DNA of 45,526 bases from Candidatus Moraniibacteriota bacterium. GTDB taxonomy: Bacteria; Patescibacteriota; Minisyncoccia; Moranbacterales; UBA1568. A program made the position numbers and the translations under genes. Where the stretch lies: the NCBI GenBank assembly GCA_013334245.1, contig JAAXXZ010000011.1:1-45526 (forward strand). The letters are read 5' to 3'. The notes beneath the pieces are model-generated. The model was not told where the DNA came from and did no database searches. It saw nothing but the letters and a program-made list of their open reading frames with translations. Positions 37,561 to 45,526 of this stretch are shown here, piece after piece; position 1 is the first letter of the stretch; every line of letters begins with the position of its first letter.

Positions 37561-38652
37561 ATGGCGAACAAGGACTATTATTCCATTCTCGGTGTGCCGA
37601 GAGACGCGTCTTCGGACGATATTAAGAAAGCGTTCCGGAAACTCGCGCACAAGCACCATCCCGACAAACAGGGTGGCGACGAGGCGAAGTTCAAGGAGGC
37701 GAACGAAGCCTACGGAGTGCTATCTGATCCGGAGAAGCGTAAGCGATACGATCAGTTCGGGTCGGCGGAAGGGCCGGCCGGTTTCGGGGGTTTCAATGGT
37801 AACGGCGCCGGCGGTTTCGATTTCGGAGATTTCCAATTCGGCGGGGGCGCCGGCGGATTCGAGGATCTCTTTTCGGACATATTCAGCGGCGGTTATTCGG
37901 GCGCGCGGTCACGTGGTCCCCGCGCCGGATCCGATATCCAGGTGGATGTCGAGATCCCTTTCATGGATATGGTAAGCGGAACCGATAGGACGGTGCGACT
38001 TCGCAAGACCGTATCCTGTTCGGACTGTGACGGTTCCGGGGGGAAGAAGGGTTCGAAAGAGATTTCCTGTAAGGAATGCGGAGGGTCCGGCCAGGTCCGG
38101 CAGACGGTGAGGAGCATACTCGGGACATTCGCCCAGGTGACACAGTGTCCGAAGTGTCATGGGAAAGGCAAATGGTACGAGGAAGATTGTCAGAGGTGTC
38201 ACGGATCGGGACGGGTGACCGGTGAAGAGGAAGTGCTGGTCAGGATTCCAGCGGGTATCGATGACGGGCAGGTCATATCCGTCCCCGGAAAGGGTGCGGC
38301 CGGTGAACCCGGAGCACCTGCCGGAGATCTCTATGTCGCCGTACACGTGATCCCACATCCTTCTTTCGAACGTCGAGGGGAGAGCATCCTCTCCAGACTT
38401 CAAATCTCGTTCGCGCAGGCGGCGCTTGGGGATACCGTGTCCGTCGAAACGGTCGGCGGTCCGGTACGGATGAAAGTGCCCGCCGGAACGCAGCCCGGCG
38501 AAGTGTTCCGTATAAAAGGAAAAGGCCTTCGGAGTGTCAGGGGATTCGGACAGGGCGACCATCTGGTGACGGTCTCCGTCGTTGTCCCGAAGCATGTCTC
38601 CGGCAAGGAAAAGAAACTGATTGAGGATCTCCGCGGTCTTGAGCGGAAGTGA
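37561..38652 (+). CDS. dnaJ: chaperone DnaJ
   Basis: J domain with HPD; four CxxCxGxG zinc motifs. Confidence 0.97.
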   Translation: MANKDYYSILGVPRDASSDDIKKAFRKLAHKHHPDKQGGDEAKFKEANEAYGVLSDPEKRKRYDQFGSAEGPAGFGGFNGNGAGGFDFGDFQFGGGAGGFEDLFSDIFSGGYSGARSRGPRAGSDIQVDVEIPFMDMVSGTDRTVRLRKTVSCSDCDGSGGKKGSKEISCKECGGSGQVRQTVRSILGTFAQVTQCPKCHGKGKWYEEDCQRCHGSGRVTGEEEVLVRIPAGIDDGQVISVPGKGAAGEPGAPAGDLYVAVHVIPHPSFERRGESILSRLQISFAQAALGDTVSVETVGGPVRMKVPAGTQPGEVFRIKGKGLRSVRGFGQGDHLVTVSVVVPKHVSGKEKKLIEDLRGLERK

Positions 38653-38685
38653 TAGTGGCGTGAACGCGACTTCGGTTATCGCTTG

Positions 38686-38713
38686 AACCGGCCCATGAAA
38701 CGGGCCGGTTTTT
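38686..38713 (+). terminator. Rho-independent terminator
   Basis: AACCGGCCC-atgaaac-GGGCCGGTTTTT. Confidence 0.9.
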
Positions 38714-38768
38714 CCATCCGTCGTCCTTTTCTGATATAATCTACCCGTAAGCGCTTTCATCGTTGCGT

Positions 38769-39320
38769 ATGGAAAATGTGAAAAAAAGCGTCGTCGTCAT
38801 TGACGATGATGAGGAAACGCGGACCCTGTTCGCGGAGATTCTTCGTTCTGAAGGGTTCGACGTCCGGGAAGCGGTCGACGGGCTCGACGGATTGGAAAAG
38901 ATAACCCAGATGGTTCCCGACGCCGTGCTTTCCGGAATCATCATGCCTCGGATGGACGGTTTCGCGTTGGTGGAAGGGTTGAAGCGAAACGTGATCACGG
39001 CGCAGGTACCGGTGATTTTCCTGTCGCACATGGGTCGCGAGGAAGACCGGGTGCGCGCCCAGGCGATGGGCGTGTCCGATTTCTTCGTCACGACGATGAT
39101 GCCGCCGCGCGACATTCTCAGCCGTATCGGCGCGCTGTTCTCTCATTCGCAGTACCTCGTCATTCCGAATCCGTACGAGCTTGACGCGCAACGGCTCGCG
39201 CAGGACCTGAATCTCAACCGCGATTTTCTCTGTTCCGAAGGTGGGGAGAAGCTCGCGATACGCCTCACGGTCAAGGACGCCGCAAACCGTCGTTTCGAGG
39301 CCGAGCTCGTGTGTATCTGA
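38769..39320 (+). CDS. receiver-domain protein lacking phosphoacceptor Asp
   Basis: VVVIDDDEETR acidic pocket; PDAVLSGIIMPRMDGF (Gly at the usual phospho-Asp position). Confidence 0.85.
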   Translation: MENVKKSVVVIDDDEETRTLFAEILRSEGFDVREAVDGLDGLEKITQMVPDAVLSGIIMPRMDGFALVEGLKRNVITAQVPVIFLSHMGREEDRVRAQAMGVSDFFVTTMMPPRDILSRIGALFSHSQYLVIPNPYELDAQRLAQDLNLNRDFLCSEGGEKLAIRLTVKDAANRRFEAELVCI

Positions 39321-39404
39321 GCCGAGGCGTAATCGATGCGTCGCGATCCGGGTTTCATCGGGAATCCGGACGGTTTAGCGGTCGTTCCCGATATCTCATA
39401 CGTT

Positions 39405-41105
39405 ATGTCCCCAGTCTGGTCACTGAAATCGGTTGAAGGATCCGAAGACGGACCCGAATCGGTCGAAGCCGCGATCGACGCGTTGCTTTCGTTGCGAGGC
39501 ATAGCGACCGCCGAAGGGCGTGCGAGTTTTCTTGAGCCTGATTATGACCGGGACCTTCACGATCCGTTCCTGTTCTCGTCGATGGAGCGCGTTATGGAAC
39601 GTTTCCGCGAAGCGCGGGACAAGGGCGAGCGCGTCGGGCTGTTCGGGGATTTTGACGCCGACGGAATAACGTCGACGGTGCTTCTTCATGAGGCGCTTTC
39701 GAAGCTCGGCATCCCGGTATCGGTCTACCTTCCCGACAAGCATGTCGAAGGCCACGGACTTTCCGTGGCCGCGCTCGACACCTTCGAACGTGACGGGGCG
39801 ACGCTCGTGGTCACGGTCGATTGCGGCATGACGGATCACGAACCGATCGCCGATGCGCGGATGCGGGGAATGGACGTCATCGTCATCGATCATCATCATG
39901 TTCCTCCGGTCCTGCCGGATGCGTACGCGTTCGTCAATCCGCGGCTGCCCGGCGAGTCATATCCGTTCAAGGAACTCTGCGGTGCGGGCATATCGTTCAA
40001 GGTGCTTCAGGCGGTCTATATGACGTTCTTTCCGGATGAGCGGGAGCAGCTCAAGTGGTTTTTGGATGTCGCCGCGGTCGGGACGGTCGCGGACGTGATG
40101 CCGCTCATCGGCGAGAACCGTACCATCGTCACGTACGGCCTCGTCGTACTGTCGAAGTCGAAGCGGCACGGATTCCGGGAGATGATTTCCCGTGGCCGTA
40201 TGCGATCTTCCGGTGGTAAGGCGCCGGTCGCCCGCGATATCAGTTTCCAGATCGCGCCGCGCCTCAACGCGGCAAGTCGCATGGCGCATGCCAAGGCGGC
40301 GCACGATCTCCTCATCGAGCCCGATGCCGACCGCGCGAAAGAGCTGGCCGAAATACTCGAATCATACAACACGGACCGGCAGAAAGTGAGTGCCGAGATC
40401 GCGAAATCCGTCCAGAAGATCGCCGTGTCGAGGCCGGAACGCCGTTTCGTGTTCGCGGCTCACGAGGATTTCCATTTCGGAGTGGTCGGGTTGGTCGCCG
40501 GCAAGATCGCGAACGAGTTTCGAAAACCGACGATCGTCCTGACGAAAGGTTCCGAAATAAGCCGTGGGTCTCTTCGGAGTATCCCGGAACTCAATATCAT
40601 CGAAGTGATCGAAGCATGCGGCGATCTGTTGGAGCGCTTCGGCGGACATGCCCAGGCGGCGGGACTGACGGTCCGAAACGAGAACCTCGACGCGCTCGAA
40701 GAACGGCTTGAACGGCTTGCCGCGGAACGCATGATCGGCGAGCGTCTCGAGCCCGAGACCGTCGTCGATATGCGCCTTCCGCAGTCGTTGCTTACGCTTG
40801 ATTTCGCCCGGCGGGTCAAGCGGCTGGCTCCGTTCGGGGAAGGGAATCCGGAGCCGATATTCCTGTTCGAAGGTGTCAGGGTCGAGGAGGTCCGGCCGGT
40901 AGGCTCCGACGGGAAACATCTCAAGTTTGCCCTTTCGGTGCCCGGGGGACGCGTCTATGATGCCATCGGTTTTTCCCTCGCGGAAAAGATTCCGGGTCTC
41001 GTTTCGGGTGACATGCTTGATATCCTGTTCCAGCTCGATGAGAACGAGTGGAACGGTTCGGTAAATCTGCAGCTCAAGCTCCTCGATATGCGGCCAAGCG
41101 CGTGA
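39405..41105 (+). CDS. recJ: RecJ-type single-stranded-DNA exonuclease (DHH/DHHA1)
   Basis: FGDFDADGITSTVLL, VIDHHHVPP, ERFGGHAQAAGLTV. Confidence 0.94.
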   Translation: MSPVWSLKSVEGSEDGPESVEAAIDALLSLRGIATAEGRASFLEPDYDRDLHDPFLFSSMERVMERFREARDKGERVGLFGDFDADGITSTVLLHEALSKLGIPVSVYLPDKHVEGHGLSVAALDTFERDGATLVVTVDCGMTDHEPIADARMRGMDVIVIDHHHVPPVLPDAYAFVNPRLPGESYPFKELCGAGISFKVLQAVYMTFFPDEREQLKWFLDVAAVGTVADVMPLIGENRTIVTYGLVVLSKSKRHGFREMISRGRMRSSGGKAPVARDISFQIAPRLNAASRMAHAKAAHDLLIEPDADRAKELAEILESYNTDRQKVSAEIAKSVQKIAVSRPERRFVFAAHEDFHFGVVGLVAGKIANEFRKPTIVLTKGSEISRGSLRSIPELNIIEVIEACGDLLERFGGHAQAAGLTVRNENLDALEERLERLAAERMIGERLEPETVVDMRLPQSLLTLDFARRVKRLAPFGEGNPEPIFLFEGVRVEEVRPVGSDGKHLKFALSVPGGRVYDAIGFSLAEKIPGLVSGDMLDILFQLDENEWNGSVNLQLKLLDMRPSA

Positions 41106-41124
41106 CTTGTGATATAATTCCCGT

Positions 41125-41562
41125 ATGGAAACGATCGTGATGTACTCGGACGGGGGATCGAGGGGAAACCCGGGGCCGGCGGCCCTAGGTGTCTTCATAG
41201 AGACCTTGGATAAGCGATTCGGCGAATATCTCGGGGAGAAGACGAACAACGAGGCGGAATATGCCGCCATAGTCGCCGGACTCCGCAAGATCAAGGCGAT
41301 CGTCGGCAAGGAAAAGGCGAAAAGGACACATGTGGAATGCCGAATGGATTCTGAACTGGCGTGCCGACAATTGAATCACGTGTACAAGATAGAGAACGCG
41401 AAACTCCAGCCGCTCTTTTTCGAGGTATGGAACCTGATGCTCGATTTCGGACAGGTTTCGTTTTCGCATGTCCCGCGCGAGCAGAACACCGTGGCGGACG
41501 CGGAGGCGAACAGGGCTATGGACGAGGCGGCGACGGCCGCTCGGCAGAAGAGGATGTTTTAG
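41125..41562 (+). CDS. ribonuclease HI family protein
   Basis: YSDGGSRGNPGPAALG, TNNEAEYAAIVAGL, ADAEANRAMD. Confidence 0.92.
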   Translation: METIVMYSDGGSRGNPGPAALGVFIETLDKRFGEYLGEKTNNEAEYAAIVAGLRKIKAIVGKEKAKRTHVECRMDSELACRQLNHVYKIENAKLQPLFFEVWNLMLDFGQVSFSHVPREQNTVADAEANRAMDEAATAARQKRMF

Positions 41563-41572
41563 GCGGCCGCGA

Positions 41573-41600
41573 GTCGAAAGTGTAAGGCTGAAAGTCTATC
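41573..41600. repeat. heptanucleotide tandem repeat
   Basis: gtcgaaa gtgtaag gctgaaa gtctatc. Confidence 0.6.
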
Positions 41601-41651
41601 GGGCTGACGGGGTTCGGAAGCGATGCGGTAATGAAGTATCGAGTGAGTCAT

Positions 41652-42659
41652 ATGAAAAAGAAAACGAAAATCGTCTGGATAGTCATACTCGTGATTTTGA
41701 TCGGTGGGACGACCGCCTGGTTTTCGACGCGGCCGCCGAAGAAGCTGTACGAGACGGAAAAGGTGTCGCGAACGACCGTCGCGCAGACCGTTTCGGTAAC
41801 CGGCGAACTGGTGCCGCGGGAGTATGCCGACCTTTCATTTACGGGAGTCGGAACCGTGGAAAAAGTGCTCGTTTCCCGTGGTGACGCGGTGAAGGCGGGG
41901 CAGGTAATCGCCACGCTCGATACGTCAGTGCTCCGTTCACAACTTACCAACGCGAACCTGGCTCTTTCCGTGGCGGTCGAGAACGAACGCCTTGCCCGTC
42001 GCGGCAGGGTCACTCCGTGGGAGAAACTTGCTCCGGAAGAGCGCGAAGCGAAGAGGCTGGCGACCGAACAGGCACGCCAACAGGTCCGAACGCTTGCGAC
42101 TCAGATCGCGCAGACCTCGGTCGTGTCGCCCATCGACGGAATCGTGACGAAACTCGATATCAGGGAAGGGGAGACCGGTCTTGCCGGCAGTGTTTTTGGG
42201 CGGGTATCGAAGGGCGATGATTTGGTTCTCGAATCGCGCGTCCCGGAAGCCGATATCACGAAGCTTAAGGTCGGTTTGGAGGCGACCGTCACGTTCGACG
42301 CGTTCACGAAGGACGATATTTTCCGGGCCGGCGTGTATGAGATTGAGCCGTCATCGACGGTTGTCCAGGACGTCGTCTCGTATGTCACGCGATTTAAGCT
42401 CATCGATACCGATCCGCGGCTCAGGGAAGGCATGAGCGCTACTAATGACGCGATTACGGCCAAGTCCGAGAACGTGCTTGCTGTTCCGTTCCGTGCGGTC
42501 ACCCGCGAGGGGGGCAAGGCGTTCGTGGATGTCTCTCCGGACGGTATTTCGTCGAAGCGGCGCGAAGTCGTTCTCGGTCTCGAGGGCGACGAGGGAATGA
42601 TCGAGGTGAAAAGCGGACTTTCCGAGAGCGATTATGTCGTGACCGCGAAGGTCAAATGA
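41652..42659 (+). CDS. HlyD/MacA-type periplasmic adaptor-like protein
   Basis: N-terminal TM; VSRGDAVKAGQVIATLD, VVSPIDGIVTKLDIREGE. Confidence 0.85.
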   Translation: MKKKTKIVWIVILVILIGGTTAWFSTRPPKKLYETEKVSRTTVAQTVSVTGELVPREYADLSFTGVGTVEKVLVSRGDAVKAGQVIATLDTSVLRSQLTNANLALSVAVENERLARRGRVTPWEKLAPEEREAKRLATEQARQQVRTLATQIAQTSVVSPIDGIVTKLDIREGETGLAGSVFGRVSKGDDLVLESRVPEADITKLKVGLEATVTFDAFTKDDIFRAGVYEIEPSSTVVQDVVSYVTRFKLIDTDPRLREGMSATNDAITAKSENVLAVPFRAVTREGGKAFVDVSPDGISSKRREVVLGLEGDEGMIEVKSGLSESDYVVTAKVK

Positions 42660-42732
42660 TTTTGGCCGGATTAACGTTTTTTGTCGAATCGTTTCGGTCG
42701 AATGCCGTCTTACGCTGGATAAACTCAAGAAC

Positions 42733-43257
42733 ATGATCGAACTCGAACGGACTTATCTTGCGAAACGTTTGCCGGAAGGACTTTACGAGTGCCCGAGTCG
42801 GGAAATGCTTGATATCTATCTACCGGTCTCGTCGCGGCATCCGGTTCTCCGTGTTCGCCGGAACGGCGACAAGCTGGAAATGACCAAGAAAACCCACGTT
42901 GAGGGAACGGATTCCTCCAAGATGGAAGAGCAGACGATTCGTCTCTCCCGGGAGGAGTACGAGGCGCTCACTGGCATCGAGGGGAAGTGCGTCGGCAAGA
43001 TCCGGTATCTCTATGAAATTGACGGCCGTACTGCGGAGGTGGATGTGTTCGTCGGCGCGCTGTCGGGACTCGTCCTCGTCGATTTCGAGTTCGAAACGGA
43101 AGCGGAGAAGGGCGCGTTCCCGATGCCGGAGTTCTGTCTCGCCGAAGTCACTCAGGAAGAGTTCATCGCCGGAGGGTTCCTTGCCGGCAAGTCGTACGAC
43201 GACATCGCTCCCGGCCTCGCTCGCTTCGGGTACGAACGGATCACGGCTTCCATATGA
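42733..43257 (+). CDS. CYTH domain protein
   Basis: IELERTYLAKRLP, RVRRNGDKLEMTKK, EVDVFVGALSGLVLVDFEFETE. Confidence 0.75.
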   Translation: MIELERTYLAKRLPEGLYECPSREMLDIYLPVSSRHPVLRVRRNGDKLEMTKKTHVEGTDSSKMEEQTIRLSREEYEALTGIEGKCVGKIRYLYEIDGRTAEVDVFVGALSGLVLVDFEFETEAEKGAFPMPEFCLAEVTQEEFIAGGFLAGKSYDDIAPGLARFGYERITASI

Positions 43258-43859
43258 GCGGATTCGGAAGCATGTTTCAATATCTGGTTTTCGTAGGCGT
43301 TTTCGTGAACGTGATCGGAGCGTCTGCTTATATCAGGGATACGCTCCGTGGCGAGACGCAACCTAACCGCGTTACCCGGTTGTTGTGGTCGTTCAGTACC
43401 TTTATCGCGGCCTTTGCCGCTCTTCAGGACGGGGTAGGTCTGGCAGCGCTTCCCGTGTTCGCTTCCGGATTCGTTCCGTTTCTTATTTTTCTCGCGTCAT
43501 TCGTGAATCCCAAGGCATACTGGGAGTTGCGTCCGTTTGATTACATATGCGGTGTTTTTTCAGTATTGGCACTGATACTTTGGTACCTGACAAAAGATCC
43601 GAATATAGCCATCGTATTCGCGATATTGAGCGACGGCTTCGCTTTGATTCCGACCTTGGTAAAATCATGGAAATATCCGGAATCCGAATCGGTCGTCGCC
43701 TATTCGACCGGGTTGTTCAGCGCGATAACGAGTTTTGCCGCCATGAAGGCTTGGAATTTTTCCGAACTTGCGTTTCCGACGTATCTTGTCATTTCTTGTG
43801 CGGTGCTCGTATACGCGATTGAGCGGAAACGTTTCAAAAAGGCTGAAAGACCGATATGA
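43254..43859 (+). CDS. multi-pass membrane protein, possibly PQ-loop/SWEET-like
   Basis: About 7 hydrophobic segments; ATGA overlap with the CYTH gene. Confidence 0.65.
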   Translation: MSGFGSMFQYLVFVGVFVNVIGASAYIRDTLRGETQPNRVTRLLWSFSTFIAAFAALQDGVGLAALPVFASGFVPFLIFLASFVNPKAYWELRPFDYICGVFSVLALILWYLTKDPNIAIVFAILSDGFALIPTLVKSWKYPESESVVAYSTGLFSAITSFAAMKAWNFSELAFPTYLVISCAVLVYAIERKRFKKAERPI

Positions 43860-43880
43860 ATTTCTGATTACATTTTTCGT

Positions 43881-44390
43881 ATGAACGTGACGCTTTACAT
43901 GGCGGTGAGCGCGAACGGGTTCATTGCACGCAGCGATGATTCAACACCGTGGTCGGACGAGGAGTGGTCAGCGTTTCTTTCGGAGGTCAATTCCGTCGGG
44001 AATATGATTATCGGCAGACGGACCTACGAGAAGATCGCCTCCGATACGGGGTTCGGCGAGTATGGGGATGCGACGGTCGTAGTCGTTTCCCACGCATTGT
44101 CGGCTGGTGACATAACCGGCATCACATTCGTTTCCTCACCCGAGGAGGCTCTGCACTTTTTTGAGGACAAGGGATTCTCCGAAGCGCTTATCGCCGGAGG
44201 CGCAACGCTGAACGCCTCCTTCCTGAAAGCGGGTCTCGTCGACCGGTTGGTGCTTGATGTCGAGCCAAGACTCCTCGGCTCCGGTTTTCGTTTGTTTTCG
44301 GGCGAGGTGCCGGAGCGTGACCTGAGGCTGGATGAGGTCCGCAATCTTTCTGACCAGTCCGTCCAACTTCGTTATTCGGTTGTGAAGTAG
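43881..44390 (+). CDS. dihydrofolate reductase/RibD C-terminal-like reductase
   Basis: MAVSANGFIARSDD, MIIGRRTYEKI, LIAGGATLNASFLKAGLVDRLVLDVEPRLLGSG. Confidence 0.88.
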   Translation: MNVTLYMAVSANGFIARSDDSTPWSDEEWSAFLSEVNSVGNMIIGRRTYEKIASDTGFGEYGDATVVVVSHALSAGDITGITFVSSPEEALHFFEDKGFSEALIAGGATLNASFLKAGLVDRLVLDVEPRLLGSGFRLFSGEVPERDLRLDEVRNLSDQSVQLRYSVVK

Positions 44391-44410
44391 GGCGGTACGA
44401 TGAATCTCAA

Positions 44411-44467
44411 ATTTAAGCCGAACTTGAAAAACGTCTATATCTATGGCTTAAATGAGCCATAAAGTTC
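44411..44467 (+). ncRNA. pseudoknot-like structured RNA candidate
   Basis: Interleaved stems ATTTAAGCC/GGCTTAAAT and GAACTT/AAGTTC, with alternative hairpin TATGGCT/AGCCATA. Confidence 0.4.
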
Positions 44468-44480
44468 GAACGAAATCTAG

Positions 44481-44507
44481 AAACCCGCTTTACAGGCGGT
44501 TTTTTCG
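44481..44507 (+). terminator. Rho-independent terminator, near copy of the one at 4773
   Basis: AAACCCGCTTTACAGGCGGTTTTTT. Confidence 0.85.
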
Positions 44508-44579
44508 GTGGGAGAATGACTTAGGAATCGTGTTCGTGGAGATTCTAAAACGATTGAGATGCGGGCTGACTTGTGATAT

Positions 44580-45421
44580 ATGGATTTCAAGACTTTGAAA
44601 AATCTGGTTGATTGTTATGTAGTCAACAAATTCCATAAGATAACAGCACTGCTTGTTATTTTTTTCGTTTCTTTTTTTGTAATGCTATTCATCCACGGAA
44701 ACATTCGTAACGATTTTAATTACGAATGGTATTTATATACGTTGATTTTTTTTATTGAATTATTGATCTGGGTATATTATAGATTTCGGCCGCTTCCAAA
44801 AAATAAAATTAAACAAAATAATGGTCGACGAAAGATTGGTCTTGTCATCGCGATTTTTTCAGAGGACTATGAAGGAGAAAAGATAAAGAAAAAGTTTATC
44901 AAGGAGCTTGACCGGCAAATAAATGAGAAAGGTCTTGGTGATTACATAAATCTTATAGAACTACCGAATCATCGTGTTAAAAAATTAAAAAACCGAAAGA
45001 TATAGAGAGTGTTCACGTTCGAGTGGGAGGTGACATATATTTCTACGGTGATGTGCAGAAAGCTAAAGATGGAGATGGATATAAGTACTTCCTTAATATC
45101 GATGGCTACGTAAAACATCTTCCGGTTCCGATTCAGGTGAGCAAGGAGCTATCATTTGATTTCAGGACAGTTCTTCCAAAGGAGATACAGTTTAGCGAAT
45201 TTTTTGAGATGCGGGGATGTAAGGCAACCGCTAAAATTATGTATCTAACAACAAAATATGTTGTTGGAATTGTTGCTTTAATATCAGGTGACCCACTATT
45301 TGCATATGCAGCGCATAAAGACCTTGTTACAGAAATGGAGAATTATAAAAAAATCGACCAAGATAGAAACCTTTCAGGCATATCGGAGTTTGATTTTAAA
45401 AAGGCGGTTTCCAGAATCTAA
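44580..45421 (+). pseudogene. AT-rich two-TM protein gene split by a -1 frame change and 3'-truncated by an IS30-like element
   Basis: ORFs 44580..45005 and 45023..45421 join by -1 shift at 44987-44993 (AAAAAAC); the last residues and stop lie within the IS terminus. Confidence 0.75.
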
Positions 45422-45526
45422 CGCAACGGATACCCTGTCCGTATGCAAACATCATATACGCGCCTGTCCGATGCTGAGCGCGAGGAGATCAGCCTCGGGT
45501 TGGAAAAAGGAGAGTCGATGACCGTC
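45403..45526 (+). mobile_element. IS30-like element left end plus transposase N-terminus (ATG 45443), truncated by contig edge
   Basis: MQTSYTRLSDAEREEISLGLEKGESMTV; exact reverse complement of nt 4-127. Confidence 0.8.

Noticed and set aside
1-45526. Linear plasmid or virus with terminal inverted repeats
   Set aside because: The repeats encode an IS30-like transposase N-terminus and the interior is core chromosomal genes; no replication or capsid genes seen.

Overview
45.5 kb contig, GC-rich (~58% by eye), encoding about 43 plausible genes, nearly all on the + strand. TGA is used as a stop (e.g. ATGA overlaps), so code 25 is excluded. Gene content (DUF4012 protein, DUF475/TerC-like, murJ, khpA with an acidic tail, a reduced dcw cluster, an interspersed rml pathway) suggests a Patescibacteria/CPR-type chromosome; this placement is inference. 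Main blocks: (i) ferritin-like, kinase-like, xth, acylphosphatase, tsaC, NYN, rarA, lysA-type, pepA, alkD; (ii) mraZ-rsmH-ftsL-like-ftsI-murF-khpA; (iii) rmlC-nudix-rmlB-rmlD-DUF475-glyA-rmlA-galU-GT-DUF4012-murJ; (iv) MBL hydrolase, lepA, trxA, yjbQ, pcm, mltG, a lone minus-strand gene, CIRCE-dnaJ, pseudo-receiver, recJ, rnhA, HlyD-like, CYTH, DHFR-like; (v) an AT-rich frameshifted membrane gene cut by an IS. Both contig ends are the same 124-nt sequence in inverted orientation, encoding the N-terminus of an IS30-like transposase. The strongest unexplained signal is a family of degenerate 7-nt tandem repeats at six intergenic loci (two of them inverted pairs bracketing rsmH), plus one array inside lepA that is translated as a 7-residue repeat. 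Other noteworthy signals: an A_AAA_AAC heptamer exactly at a -1 ORF junction, a possible pseudoknot, a nested hairpin upstream of rmlB, three 28-nt palindromes, a CIRCE element at dnaJ, a receiver domain lacking its phospho-Asp, and a divergent kinase-like gene. All domain calls are from reading motifs; no database search was run.
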